Positions 52,858-61,331 of a stretch of DNA of 64,000 bases are shown here, in pieces. Position 1 is the stretch's first letter. Each line of letters starts with the position of its first letter. The DNA is from Trichomonas vaginalis G3 (taxonomy: Eukaryota > Parabasalia > Trichomonadida > Trichomonadidae). A model generated the notes under the pieces. That model saw only the letters and a program-made list of their open reading frames with translations, searched no databases and was not told the DNA's origin. A program made the position numbers and the translations under genes. The DNA lies in the NCBI RefSeq assembly GCF_026262505.1, contig NC_067204.1, forward strand, positions 17,772,165 to 17,836,164, in the 5' to 3' direction.

Positions 52858-53676
52858 ATGAATTTTACAAAACCACCGTTACCGTTCTTTGGAAATAAGA
52901 GTAAATGTAAAGATATTATATTGAGAGAACTTAAGAAACTACCGAATGGTCTAACATTTGTAGATTTGTTCGGTGGAAGTTTCTATATATCCCATTTGTG
53001 CCATACAATATTCCCAGACTCAAAGATTATATGCAATGACTTCGACAACTATATGGACCGTCTCAAACATATTCCAGACACAAACAATATATTGAAAGAG
53101 TTAAAAGAAAAGATACCTATAGGTAAGATGGAACGTATACCATTAGATAAGAAAAATATTGTGAGAGAGGTTTTGAAAAAAGCAGAATATATAGACTGGG
53201 ATAGTATATCTGCTAGACTATTATATAGTGGTTCTATAAGAGTTCATGACATTGAAACACTTATGTCAAAAGTTTTATATCTTAACTATACAAATGTTTT
53301 CAAAGAGGACATAGAAAAATATATTGAGGGTATAGAGTTTGTGAGATGTCGTTGGACAGAGTTGTATGAAAAATATAAAGACAAGGAAAATGTTTTCTTT
53401 ATAGTGGACCCGCCGTTCTTTAACACATGGGATTTTCAATACCAAGTAGACTGGACTTTGAGAGACTCTTTAGAAACTTTAGACGTTATACATAACCATC
53501 CATGCTTTTACTTTACATCCGATAAAAGTGGTTTGGAAAGTGTCATGAAATGGTTAGAGGACATACATGACTATGAGTTTAGATATGACAAGATAGAATA
53601 TGAGAGAGGTCCTATAAACCGGAGAAAGTGTCATAACAAAGAAATTTTATTAGTAAGTAAATGTGGTTTGAAATAG
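52858..53676 (+). CDS. D12-class N6-adenine DNA methyltransferase (element 2)
   Basis: 272 residues, nearly identical to the open copy of element 1. It has the FVDLFGGSF AdoMet motif, CNDFDNYM and the catalytic VDPPFFNT. The ATG follows TTTTTATTATTATATATAA, the family's AT-rich start signal. Likely roles are marking element DNA as self, countering host or rival nucleases, or controlling expression through GATC sites; these are inferences. Confidence 0.88.
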   Translation: MNFTKPPLPFFGNKSKCKDIILRELKKLPNGLTFVDLFGGSFYISHLCHTIFPDSKIICNDFDNYMDRLKHIPDTNNILKELKEKIPIGKMERIPLDKKNIVREVLKKAEYIDWDSISARLLYSGSIRVHDIETLMSKVLYLNYTNVFKEDIEKYIEGIEFVRCRWTELYEKYKDKENVFFIVDPPFFNTWDFQYQVDWTLRDSLETLDVIHNHPCFYFTSDKSGLESVMKWLEDIHDYEFRYDKIEYERGPINRRKCHNKEILLVSKCGLK

Positions 53677-53792
53677 GACTACTTGTTTTAGGTTTTTTCC
53701 ATTGTGTCATTTATTTATTTGACGTGGCAGAAAAGTACAGAGAATATGAAGATGGACCAATGCCTGCAAATGTTCAGTATATGTACTCGTAA
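53661..53792 (+). CDS. 43-residue single-pass membrane protein (element 2)
   Basis: The ORF begins 16 bases before the end of the methyltransferase gene in another frame. It consists of one hydrophobic segment (IGLLVLGFFHCVIYLF) and a charged tail ending NVQYMYS. It is kept in all three terminal-repeat copies. Too short for family assignment. Confidence 0.55.
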   Translation: MWFEIGLLVLGFFHCVIYLFDVAEKYREYEDGPMPANVQYMYS

Positions 53793-53798
53793 GAGATA

Positions 53799-53815
53799 TT
53801 TTTATCTAATATTAA
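53799..53815 (+). promoter_or_regulatory. Element start signal TTTTTATCTAATATTAA
   Basis: An example of the motif TTTTTA(T/C) followed by about 8-12 AT-rich bases and the ATG. The same pattern precedes the genes at 24190, 26128, 54197, 58442, 58614 and 59336. It differs from the host Inr (TCAYTW). Confidence 0.6.
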
Positions 53816-54178
53816 ATGGACGCACAGAACTTAGCGAATGCACAGCAACCTGGACAACCAAACCCAGAGAATATTCCAAATGAAGTTAGAATACAAACTG
53901 CAATGGCAAACTATGGTCAAGTGCCAACAGATGTACAAATGCAAACTGCCATGTCAAATGACGCTGCGTTAGGTTTGCCACCATGGTATGCAAATATGAG
54001 ATGGAAAGAGTTTTATACAAACCCTGAAGTGGGATATAAACAACTTTATGCAGATGACGCGAACACAGGAGTTGACCCAGAATATGTTTTCTACCAGAGG
54101 AGAAACAGAATGTATGAGCTCCAGTTAAAGAATGCTATGGAACTCAACAGGAAACGTAAGAGACTAGGCGGACATTAG
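53816..54178 (+). CDS. MDAQN 120-residue protein (element 2)
   Basis: Identical in layout to 41356-41718: a Gln/Asn/Pro-rich N terminus, an internal QTAM repeat, a Trp/Tyr-containing middle and a basic end with NRKRKRLGGH. It is the first gene of the morphogenesis cluster. Probably structural; no family recognised. Confidence 0.72.
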   Translation: MDAQNLANAQQPGQPNPENIPNEVRIQTAMANYGQVPTDVQMQTAMSNDAALGLPPWYANMRWKEFYTNPEVGYKQLYADDANTGVDPEYVFYQRRNRMYELQLKNAMELNRKRKRLGGH

Positions 54179-54196
54179 ATTTTTACATATAGTAAA

Positions 54197-54439
54197 ATGG
54201 GTTTCTTCAGTAGTATTGGAAACTTCTTCAGAAGAGTTGGAAGAGGTATATGGAATGGAATAAAAACCGTAGGAAGAGGAATTTGGAACGGTGTCAAAAA
54301 TATTGGTAAAAGAGTAGGTCAGTTCGTTGGTATTATACCTAAAGACCCTGAACCAGAAGAGCAAGCTCCTGTTATACAACAGCCTGAACCTGCACCACAG
54401 TCTAGTTGGCAACCAAATCCAACACCTCAACCGTATTAA
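54197..54439 (+). CDS. 80-residue amphipathic protein (element 2)
   Basis: Starts MGFFSSIGNFFRRVGRGIWN after TTTTTACATATAGTAAA. It has a basic amphipathic helical half and a Pro/Gln/Glu-rich half ending NPTPQPY. The character suits a membrane-active or DNA-compacting virion protein. It converges with paralogue B with a 4-base gap. Confidence 0.65.
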   Translation: MGFFSSIGNFFRRVGRGIWNGIKTVGRGIWNGVKNIGKRVGQFVGIIPKDPEPEEQAPVIQQPEPAPQSSWQPNPTPQPY

Positions 54440-54443
54440 AAAA

Positions 54444-55292
54444 TTATATTTTTACCGTTCGATAGTAGTTGTATATGAAACTAAGTTCTAAGTAAAACGC
54501 ATGGTATAATGGAATTATTCTTTTTCTTCCATCTGTAGTAAACCATACTTGAAAGTCTGAAATACTTCCACTTGGTGGTTCGTATAACTTTGTAGGTTTT
54601 TCGTAAAAGTCATTCATCAGACATAAGAAAGAGTTTTGGGCGCCAGAAAATGAAGCATGAACAATAATAGCATCTTGGTCGAAAACATTTTCATATGTTC
54701 CATTAGGGTTTTCGACTTCATAAAAGTCTGGGTGTACTGGATATGCTGCAGGCTGATTTAACATCCTCATAAATCTATACCATGCCAAGTTGTTATATTT
54801 TGTAGAAATATAAACGTTTTCTCCAAGGTCTTCTATTCTATTGATTTTAACAGTTGCATTTTTCCTGTCATAAATAATATCGAGATGGTATTCTCCTTCG
54901 TCAATGTTATACTGGTTTGCATATTCGAGATAGATATCGTTTATTTTTTCTTGAAAAGCTTGAAGAGTTGTTTCTAAATTTACAAGCAAACTAACTTGTA
55001 AAAGTTTTCCCTGTTCAAATTTCTCATACATACGTTTTTCTTTGTTATAGTATCGAACTTCAAAACCGACCGTAAATGGGAAACCATGTATGGCTTCTGA
55101 AATGAACTTCATTCTACGAAAGCCAATAGCTTTTGTGACAGATGGGTCTCTTAGCCATCTTAATGGGTAGTCAAAACGATAGCCTTCATGCTTTACGGTC
55201 TCTGTCTCAAACTTTTGACCGACATTAGTAAAAAGTTCATCTAATGGTTTAGTTGTAGCAACTCTAGAATTTTCTTTTTCTATTGAAAGCAT
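54444..55292 (-). CDS. Structural-type protein, paralogue B (element 2)
   Basis: 282 residues. It shares with paralogue A (59336-60196) an N-terminal block (TKPLDELFTNVG, YRFDYPLRWLRDPS, KAIGFRR) and a C-terminal block (YEPPSGSISDFQVWFTTDG, then RIIPLYHAFYLELSFIYNY). The beta-rich pattern, the pairing of two related copies, and the neighbouring fibre suggest vertex, penton or fibre-attachment proteins. I cannot assign a named family. It is divergent from the fibre gene across 18 bases. Confidence 0.7.
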   Translation of the reverse strand: MLSIEKENSRVATTKPLDELFTNVGQKFETETVKHEGYRFDYPLRWLRDPSVTKAIGFRRMKFISEAIHGFPFTVGFEVRYYNKEKRMYEKFEQGKLLQVSLLVNLETTLQAFQEKINDIYLEYANQYNIDEGEYHLDIIYDRKNATVKINRIEDLGENVYISTKYNNLAWYRFMRMLNQPAAYPVHPDFYEVENPNGTYENVFDQDAIIVHASFSGAQNSFLCLMNDFYEKPTKLYEPPSGSISDFQVWFTTDGRKRIIPLYHAFYLELSFIYNYYRTVKI

Positions 55293-55310
55293 ATTTTATC
55301 TAGAATAAAA
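55293..55310. promoter_or_regulatory. 18 bp divergent promoter, paralogue B / fibre (element 2)
   Basis: ATTTTATCTAGAATAAAA is the entire space between two divergent ATGs and is almost palindromic around CTAG. Both genes must start transcription within or across this short sequence. Confidence 0.65.
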
Positions 55311-57047
55311 ATGTCGAAAGATATTGCTTCCATAAGAGAAATACAACACAACCGACAACTCATTATGCAAGCTCTAAATAAGAACACAACAAACTTTTCA
55401 AACTATTCTAAGATATCTGAGTCATTGAAAGAAGGAAACTTAAAACTGACATTAAACCCAATGACAGATGAGTTTCTATTTCAAGACAAGAAGAACAATA
55501 CTGTCTGTATAAATCCAACAAAAGGAACTTTAAACGAGAAACCTATAAATGAACTTCTTTTGAAAGCAGATGTTGACAACAAAGCTGACAAAGAATATGT
55601 AGACGATGCAATAGCAAAAGAAGAAGAAAGAGCTAACAATGCTTATGCAACAAAAGAACATACTCATCCTGAACTAGCAGACAAAACATATGTTGACAAT
55701 AAAATGTCAAGTGAAGTGACAAGAGCTGAAAACGAATATTCTAAAAAGACTCATATACATTCTATATCTGAAATAACAGACTTACAAGAAACCTTAAACA
55801 GTAAAAGTGCCGTTGGACATACACATACCATTGCAAATATTACAAACTTACAAGAAACCTTAAACAGGAAAAGTGCCGTTGGACATACACATACTATTGC
55901 AAATATTACAAACTTACAAGAAACCTTAAACAGGAAAAGTGCCGTTGGACATACACATTCTATATCTGAAATAACAGACTTAAACTTTAGCCTTGAAAAT
56001 AAAGCAGATAAAACATATGTCAATGAAATATACCAAAGTTTGATAGGAACAACAAAAAATATTGAAACTATTGTTGGTGACTTTTCTGTCTATGAAGAAA
56101 ATAAATATTTTAGATGGCAATTGGTACACTCCTTAAAAAATGGTATACGGTGTAAACTCATTCCGAAAAATAACAATGAAATGTATGTAAGCTATATAAA
56201 GAATGATGGTACACAAGTTAAAGTTCCATTAGACAACAACTGCTACTTAAACTTATATGGAGACGAACAAAAGAAATATTTAAGAGTTTATGAAATGGCA
56301 GATATGACATTGCCTGACCCAGCTCCAGCACCATATTATTATGACTATGGAGATGACGACAGAACACCACATGTAGATGAACAAAAGCAAACATTATATT
56401 TAGATTATTATAGATATAAAAGATATAATGCAATAGAAAAAACGAGAATAGTATATTATTATATAGATGACAGAAATAAATATTATAGTCAAGATTTTAC
56501 CCACCCTGAAAACATAAGATTATATTATAAAAAATATTCTGACACAAACCAGAAGAAACCTGAAATAGTTGCACTATATTTTAAGTTCAAAAGAGACAAT
56601 CCTATAATATCTCATATGTTTGATTTAATGAACCCTGTAGGTTCTATTTATACATCTATGGAAGCAAGAGGTCCTCAAGTAATGTTTGGTGTTGGTGCAT
56701 GGGAACAAATAGTTGACAGGTTTTTGTATTGTGCAAACTCTTCAAAGGAAACAGGAGGTTCGAAGAAAATTACTGAAGCAAACCTTCCACCGCACACTCA
56801 TACAGGAACTACAAACTTTTCTGGTGACCATAGTCACTCATTAAGAGACCATCCATTATACAACTCAGAATATTATGCTGGCTATGACGTTTTATCTCCA
56901 GATTATAACCATTCAGCAAAAAAGACTTTTCGACCAACTGAACCAGGAGGAAATCATTCACATACTTTCACAACAAATCCAACAGGCTTGGGTAAAGAAT
57001 ACATGCCACCTTACATGACAGTTTACGCATGGTATAGAATTGCTTAG
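55311..57047 (+). CDS. Phage-like tail-fibre / receptor-binding protein, element 2 allele
   Basis: 578 residues. The N-terminal 150 match the element 1 fibre. A shaft follows with near-identical 22-residue repeats containing GHTHTIANITNLQETLNRKS (66 bp units, about 55783-55978). A unique region of about 230 residues comes next, Tyr- and Asp-rich (PAPAPYYYDYGDDDRTPH). The C-terminal domain starts NPVGSIYTSMEARGPQVMFG, contains GAWEQIVDRFLYCANSS and multiple HxH pairs, and ends YMPPYMTVYAWYRIA, as in phage tail-collar / gp10-type heads. Likely a trimeric surface fibre for host attachment. It overlaps the integrase stop tail to tail by four bases. Confidence 0.85.
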   Translation: MSKDIASIREIQHNRQLIMQALNKNTTNFSNYSKISESLKEGNLKLTLNPMTDEFLFQDKKNNTVCINPTKGTLNEKPINELLLKADVDNKADKEYVDDAIAKEEERANNAYATKEHTHPELADKTYVDNKMSSEVTRAENEYSKKTHIHSISEITDLQETLNSKSAVGHTHTIANITNLQETLNRKSAVGHTHTIANITNLQETLNRKSAVGHTHSISEITDLNFSLENKADKTYVNEIYQSLIGTTKNIETIVGDFSVYEENKYFRWQLVHSLKNGIRCKLIPKNNNEMYVSYIKNDGTQVKVPLDNNCYLNLYGDEQKKYLRVYEMADMTLPDPAPAPYYYDYGDDDRTPHVDEQKQTLYLDYYRYKRYNAIEKTRIVYYYIDDRNKYYSQDFTHPENIRLYYKKYSDTNQKKPEIVALYFKFKRDNPIISHMFDLMNPVGSIYTSMEARGPQVMFGVGAWEQIVDRFLYCANSSKETGGSKKITEANLPPHTHTGTTNFSGDHSHSLRDHPLYNSEYYAGYDVLSPDYNHSAKKTFRPTEPGGNHSHTFTTNPTGLGKEYMPPYMTVYAWYRIA

Positions 57048-58003
57048 TCGTCATTTTCAACTTCTTTAGCATATTCGTCAGGAGTTGTCTTATATTTGTT
57101 AGGAACTGTCTTTGAAAGTATACCACCTTGAACTTTGACAAGTTTGAAACGAGGTCTGACAATAGTAGTTTTATCTTCTGCTTGCAGTGTGTACATTTTG
57201 CCATGTTTGCCTAAAATTTCATAATATTCTCTTGTATACTTTCTTCTATTTTTACGAACACGAATGTGAGTACCTGTCGGGTTCCCATTGTTGTCATAGT
57301 CAATAGTATTTTCATATGGGTCGCGTTTAGGTATTTCTATTTTTACTTTGTCACCTTTCTTAAGTTTGAAGCCCGGCATTCTTTCTTGTTTGTCTCTTTT
57401 GACTAAATTATTAAATATATAGTCTTTCTCTAAGTCAGGGTTGTTTTTCATTTCTTCGGGGGAGTGGTTTCCCAAACCTTTTTGTTTACGGCTATTGTAA
57501 ATATTTAAAACTTGTCTCATCTTTGCCTGGGAGAAGTGTCTATACTTGTCGTCATATGACATTTCATTTGCTTCACCACCTTGTGGTTGGTTTAAGTCTC
57601 TTAACATTTTTATACAACCGTCAATGACACCAAGAGCAGAATGGTTTTGGTCGACAATGAAATATTGGTTTACATTTTTTGAACGCAGATAGTTTTTTAC
57701 ATCATCTGATTTGAAAGAACTTTCACAGTCAGATGTCAGTTTTGTTGGATGGTATTTGTCAACGAATATTGTCAAAGCAGTTTTCACATCTAAAATATTT
57801 TTGGACCATAATGGTATGGCTTCACAGTATCTTGTGTTTTGACCGACAAATATTAGCCAGTATGGTGGTCCATCTGTTCTAACTCTCGGAATGTTTTCCA
57901 AGATATCCATAAACCAAGCATTTGGTGTTGAACTAAAGATTTTTATCATGAGTGCTTTCTTTGTCGCCTTAGAAACATAGGGGTCCTTGTTTGGATTCGT
58001 CAT
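57044..58003 (-). CDS. rve-type (retroviral-like) integrase (element 2)
   Basis: 319 residues. The RNase-H-like core begins with AWFMDILENIP (first acidic motif), continues PPYWLIFVGQNTRYCEAIPL, and has KLTSDCESSFKSDDVKNYL as the second motif. After the core comes an SH3-like, lysine-rich part (GFKLKKGDKVKIEIPKRDP) and a basic C terminus. Polintons use this type of enzyme to insert their ends into host DNA. It is convergent with the fibre and divergent from the next gene across 17 bases. Confidence 0.85.
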   Translation of the reverse strand: MTNPNKDPYVSKATKKALMIKIFSSTPNAWFMDILENIPRVRTDGPPYWLIFVGQNTRYCEAIPLWSKNILDVKTALTIFVDKYHPTKLTSDCESSFKSDDVKNYLRSKNVNQYFIVDQNHSALGVIDGCIKMLRDLNQPQGGEANEMSYDDKYRHFSQAKMRQVLNIYNSRKQKGLGNHSPEEMKNNPDLEKDYIFNNLVKRDKQERMPGFKLKKGDKVKIEIPKRDPYENTIDYDNNGNPTGTHIRVRKNRRKYTREYYEILGKHGKMYTLQAEDKTTIVRPRFKLVKVQGGILSKTVPNKYKTTPDEYAKEVENDD

Positions 58004-58020
58004 TTTTTAACCCATAAGAA
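58004..58020. promoter_or_regulatory. 17 bp divergent promoter, integrase / amphipathic protein
   Basis: TTTTTTAACCCATAAGAA separates the two divergent ATGs. The plus strand resembles the capsid-gene signal TTTTTACCCATATGAA (24174-24189), suggesting co-expression with capsid genes. Confidence 0.55.
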
Positions 58021-58422
58021 ATGGGTTTATTTGGCGCATTAGCAGGAGTCGCATCTAGATTTTTACCCACAGTTGGAACAATAGCCAGAGGTGCATTTGG
58101 AATTGGAAGGAAGATTTTGAGTACATTAGGTATACTGAAAGAGAAAGCACAACCTATTATACAAACTGTACAGAAAGGTTGGGAGGTAGCACGAGATGCA
58201 ACAAATCTTATTCCAAATCCTGAAACAAGAGGAAAAGTTCAAGGATGGATGGACAATGTAGGAAGACAAGCAGGAAACTATTATAACAAAGCAAATGACT
58301 ACTATAACCAAGCAGGACACTATATGGACCAAGGTGAAAGATTCTTTAACAGAGGATATAACCATACACAACAATGGGTAAACAATAACCAACCTCAACC
58401 GCCTCAAACGTGGGGAATGTAA
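58021..58422 (+). CDS. 133-residue Gly/Ala-rich amphipathic protein (element 2)
   Basis: The N terminus MGLFGALAGVASRFLPTVGT is hydrophobic and glycine-rich with spaced basic residues. A helical middle (AQPIIQTVQKGWEVARDATN) and a Tyr/Asn/Gln-rich C-terminal part (YYNKANDYYNQAGHYMDQG) follow. Its character is like minor capsid or membrane-penetration proteins of Polintons and adenoviruses, but no homology can be shown here. Confidence 0.65.
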   Translation: MGLFGALAGVASRFLPTVGTIARGAFGIGRKILSTLGILKEKAQPIIQTVQKGWEVARDATNLIPNPETRGKVQGWMDNVGRQAGNYYNKANDYYNQAGHYMDQGERFFNRGYNHTQQWVNNNQPQPPQTWGM

Positions 58423-58441
58423 AGTTTTTTACTGAGATGAA

Positions 58442-58594
58442 ATGAACAATACAGCATTGAGACAAATGGGTTCAAGATGGATTTGTCGGCTTCCAGCAGT
58501 TACACAACGTGTTTGTCAAGTTCTTCCTATACCTCAGGAAGTTTTAGACCGACTTAAAAAACCTAAACAACCAGTTGAAAACAAACCAAACTAA
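58442..58594 (+). CDS. 50-residue protein (element 2)
   Basis: A small ORF, MNNTALRQMGSRWICRLPAV onward, ending KQPVENKPN. It is preceded by TTTTTTACTGAGATGAA, which is repeated exactly before the next gene. Present in both elements. Function unknown. Confidence 0.6.
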   Translation: MNNTALRQMGSRWICRLPAVTQRVCQVLPIPQEVLDRLKKPKQPVENKPN

Positions 58595-58613
58595 AATTTT
58601 TTACTGAGATGAA

Positions 58614-59198
58614 ATGACCGAAGAAGTTGAAACGGTAGATTTGACACCACAAACAAAAAGTTCAGAACCATTGTCAAAACCTGTCAAAGAACTTACAGAT
58701 GAAGAGAAAAATTCAATAATAGAAAGTGCCAGGTCTGGAAATACAAACCCTAACTACAAAGTCACTTTTCATAAAAATGGAACGGCTAGTATCTCAAAAA
58801 AGAAACAGACTCTCACAAATAAAATATTGAAGTCTGAAGGAGCTTTCGAGACAACAGATGGAAAAGTTTACTTCACTGACCAACAGTTCATTATAGAACA
58901 TCTCATTGACTTAGAGTCGAAATATTCTAAACTTTACAACAAACACAAAAAGTTGAAAGGAAAACAAAAACAAATGGCATATGATATTTATGAAGATGTT
59001 GACGACACAACTGTTCCTGCAGGTGAGGTACAGTCAGAGAAACCGAAAAGTGACGAAAAACCGATAGAAGAAGAAAAACCAAAAACTGAAGATAAACCAA
59101 AACCAAAGTTTAGTTTGGAAACTAAACCAAGTCAACCTTCATTAGCTGGTATGGGTTGGCGTCAAAGACTTATGGCAGCAGGCGGTTATGTAAAGTAA
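58614..59198 (+). CDS. 194-residue acidic/proline-rich protein (element 2)
   Basis: The N-terminal 130 residues are mixed, with a basic coiled segment (LIDLESKYSKLYNKHKKLKG). A Lys/Glu/Pro linker (KPIEEEKPKTEDKPKPK) follows, and the end is a conserved GMGWRQRLMAAGGYVK. No family recognised. Position in the morphogenesis cluster suggests a virion or assembly role. Confidence 0.65.
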   Translation: MTEEVETVDLTPQTKSSEPLSKPVKELTDEEKNSIIESARSGNTNPNYKVTFHKNGTASISKKKQTLTNKILKSEGAFETTDGKVYFTDQQFIIEHLIDLESKYSKLYNKHKKLKGKQKQMAYDIYEDVDDTTVPAGEVQSEKPKSDEKPIEEEKPKTEDKPKPKFSLETKPSQPSLAGMGWRQRLMAAGGYVK

Positions 59199-59230
59199 AG
59201 AAAAAAATATTTTTTTAAATTTTATTTGAA

Positions 59231-59335
59231 ATGTACGCTGAGTTTGTTGGAGAAGACCGTTGGGAAACTTGTTTGTTAGATGAGAAATATAAAATGGCAT
59301 ACCATTTTAAAACAATATATTTTTACATATATTAA
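59231..59335 (+). CDS. Possible 34-residue ORF (element 2)
   Basis: MYAEFVGEDRWETCLLDEKY onward, ending directly at the ATG of the next gene. The equivalent place in element 1 carries a different 26-residue ORF, so conservation is poor and this may be only a leader. Confidence 0.25.
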   Translation: MYAEFVGEDRWETCLLDEKYKMAYHFKTIYFYIY

Positions 59336-60196
59336 ATGCTTCAGGTTGAAAAACAAAGAACAAAAGTAGCAGATACAAAACCATTAGACTATATCTTTAC
59401 AAATGCTGGTAGGACTATATCAGATGAAGAAATTTCATCCCGAACATACAGGTTTGACTATCCAATTCGTTGGCTTCAAAGTCCTTCAGATGCAAAGGCA
59501 ATAGGATTTAGAAGAGTTTTGTTTTCAAATAGAACTAACGCATTTATGTTCGCAGTATATTTTCATGGGCAGTATAAAGGTTCTGATGGTCTAATAGACA
59601 AATTTGACGAAATGAGAATCTTTACAGTTCGTTCAGACGAAAGTCTTGAGAAAACTCTAAATGACTTTCAAACTCAAATGAACAAATATTATTGGGAATT
59701 TCAAGAAAAATACGACTCTTTACTAAATGGAACATACTATCTGAAACTAGAATATGACAAGATGAACTCCACCGTTTCATTTCAAAAGATTGAAATTAAC
59801 CCTCCAAGAGATACAGAGTTTTTATTTTGGAAAGTAGACAAACGTTCTTGGGCACAATTTCTTCGGTTACTAAACCAGAACGAACCATTACCACCAGATG
59901 GTCCATTTAAATTTATACTTCCACCAGCAGATTTGACAGTTTATAGAAACGTGTTTGACCCTCAAAATGTTATGTGTCATGCAAGTTTCAGTTCAAGCAA
60001 CAATAGTTTTCTATGTATTGGTAAGGACTTTTATGACTTTGCTTCTAAATTCTACGAACCACCTAGTAACAGTTTCTCTGACTTTCAAGTTTGGTTCACA
60101 ACAAATGGTGTGCAACATATTATTCCATTGTACTATGACTTTTATCTCGAATTGTCTTTCATATATAACTACGGAAAAGTGCTGAAAAAGTATTGA
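59336..60196 (+). CDS. Structural-type protein, paralogue A (element 2)
   Basis: 286 residues, starting MLQVEKQRTKVADTKPLDYI after TTTTTACATATATTAA. It is related to paralogue B along its length, most strongly at both ends (YRFDYPIRWLQSPS, FSDFQVWFTTNG, HIIPLYYDFYLELSFIYNYG). The middle differs, with a proline-rich EPLPPDGPFKFILPPADL. Possibly one of two related vertex or fibre-anchor proteins. It closes the morphogenesis cluster before the repeat zone. Confidence 0.7.
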   Translation: MLQVEKQRTKVADTKPLDYIFTNAGRTISDEEISSRTYRFDYPIRWLQSPSDAKAIGFRRVLFSNRTNAFMFAVYFHGQYKGSDGLIDKFDEMRIFTVRSDESLEKTLNDFQTQMNKYYWEFQEKYDSLLNGTYYLKLEYDKMNSTVSFQKIEINPPRDTEFLFWKVDKRSWAQFLRLLNQNEPLPPDGPFKFILPPADLTVYRNVFDPQNVMCHASFSSSNNSFLCIGKDFYDFASKFYEPPSNSFSDFQVWFTTNGVQHIIPLYYDFYLELSFIYNYGKVLKKY

Positions 60197-61331
60197 AAAA
60201 TAATGTTTATGTTAGCATGTTAGATCTAACACGTTTTCTAACACGTTTTCTAACCTCTTGAATTTTCATGACTTCATCGTAAATGTTTTGTCAAGACTTC
60301 TTCGTACATGTTTTGTCAAGACTTCTTCGTACATGTTTTGTCAAGACTTCTTCGTAATGAGTGTAAAGGACCCAAAAATAATGTTTAGGTGAAGAGGTGC
60401 GATCTCACCTCTTTTTTCACCTTTTTTTTCACATCTTGAATTTTCATGACTTCTTCGTAAATGTTTTGTCATGACTTCTTCGTAAATGTTTTGTCATGAC
60501 TTCTTCGTAAATGTTTTGTCAAGACTTCTTCGTAAATGTTTTGTCAAGACTTCTTCGTAAATGTTTTGTCATGACTTCTTCGTAAATGTTTTGTCAAGAC
60601 TTCTTCGTAATGAGTGTAAAGGACCCAAAAATAAAGTTTATGTTAGAATGTTAGATCTAACATATTTTCTAACACGTTTTCTAACATGGTCTAAAACTCT
60701 TGAATTTTCATGAATTTCCTTAAGATAGAAAAAATAAAGTTAGTTTTATTTTTTTTTATTTTGTATGTAAGATATGATTTCAGGGATTTTTTTGACGAAG
60801 TGTCAATGTTCACTTCGTCAAAAAATAACAGTTATCTAATGAAAAAGTTAGTTTTATTTTGTATTTGACGAGAATGTCGGGTAAATGTTTTGTCATGAAT
60901 TTCCTTAAGATAGAAAAAATAAAGTTAGTTTTATTTTGTATTTTTTTGTATGTAAAGATATGATTTCAGGGATTTTTTTGACGAAGTGTCAATGTTCACT
61001 TCGTCAAAAAATAACAGTTATCTAATGAAAAAGTTAGTTTTATTTTGTATTTGACGAGAATGTCGGGTATATGTTTTGTCAAAACTTCTTCGTAAATGTT
61101 TTGTCAAAACTTCTTCGTAAATGTTTTGTCAAACATGAACGTAAATGTTTTGTCAAGACTTCTTCGTAATGAGTGTAAAGGACCCAAAAATAATGTTTAG
61201 GTGAAGTGGTGCGATCTCACCTCTTTTTTCACCTTTTTTTTCACATCTTGAATTTTCATGAATTTTCCCGAAATAAAAAATAAAGTTAGTTTTATTTTTT
61301 TTATTTTTTTTATTTTGTATAAAAAATAAAA
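60197..61331. repeat. Accessory zone: repeats, GATC dyads and two leader-hairpin cassettes
   Basis: No protein gene is recognised in 1.1 kb. It holds GATC dyads at 60218, 60396, 60649 and 61208 and runs of the 25 bp unit in reverse orientation (TGTTTTGTCAAGACTTCTTCGTA). Two copies of the KilA-N-type leader are each followed by ATGATTTCAGGGA and a perfect hairpin (arms 60788-60802/60811-60825 and 60974-60988/60997-61011). The last bases are the leader of the next gene. Element 1 has a KilA-N gene at this place. Confidence 0.85.

Larger units (their letters stand above)
52591..54040. repeat. Terminal repeat of element 2 (visible end)
   Basis: It corresponds to 19290-20740 of element 1, including the outer duplication with two GGCGC-GTT-GCGCC hairpins. 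The inner edge is inferred from element 1, because the opposite end of element 2 is not in the window. Confidence 0.75.
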
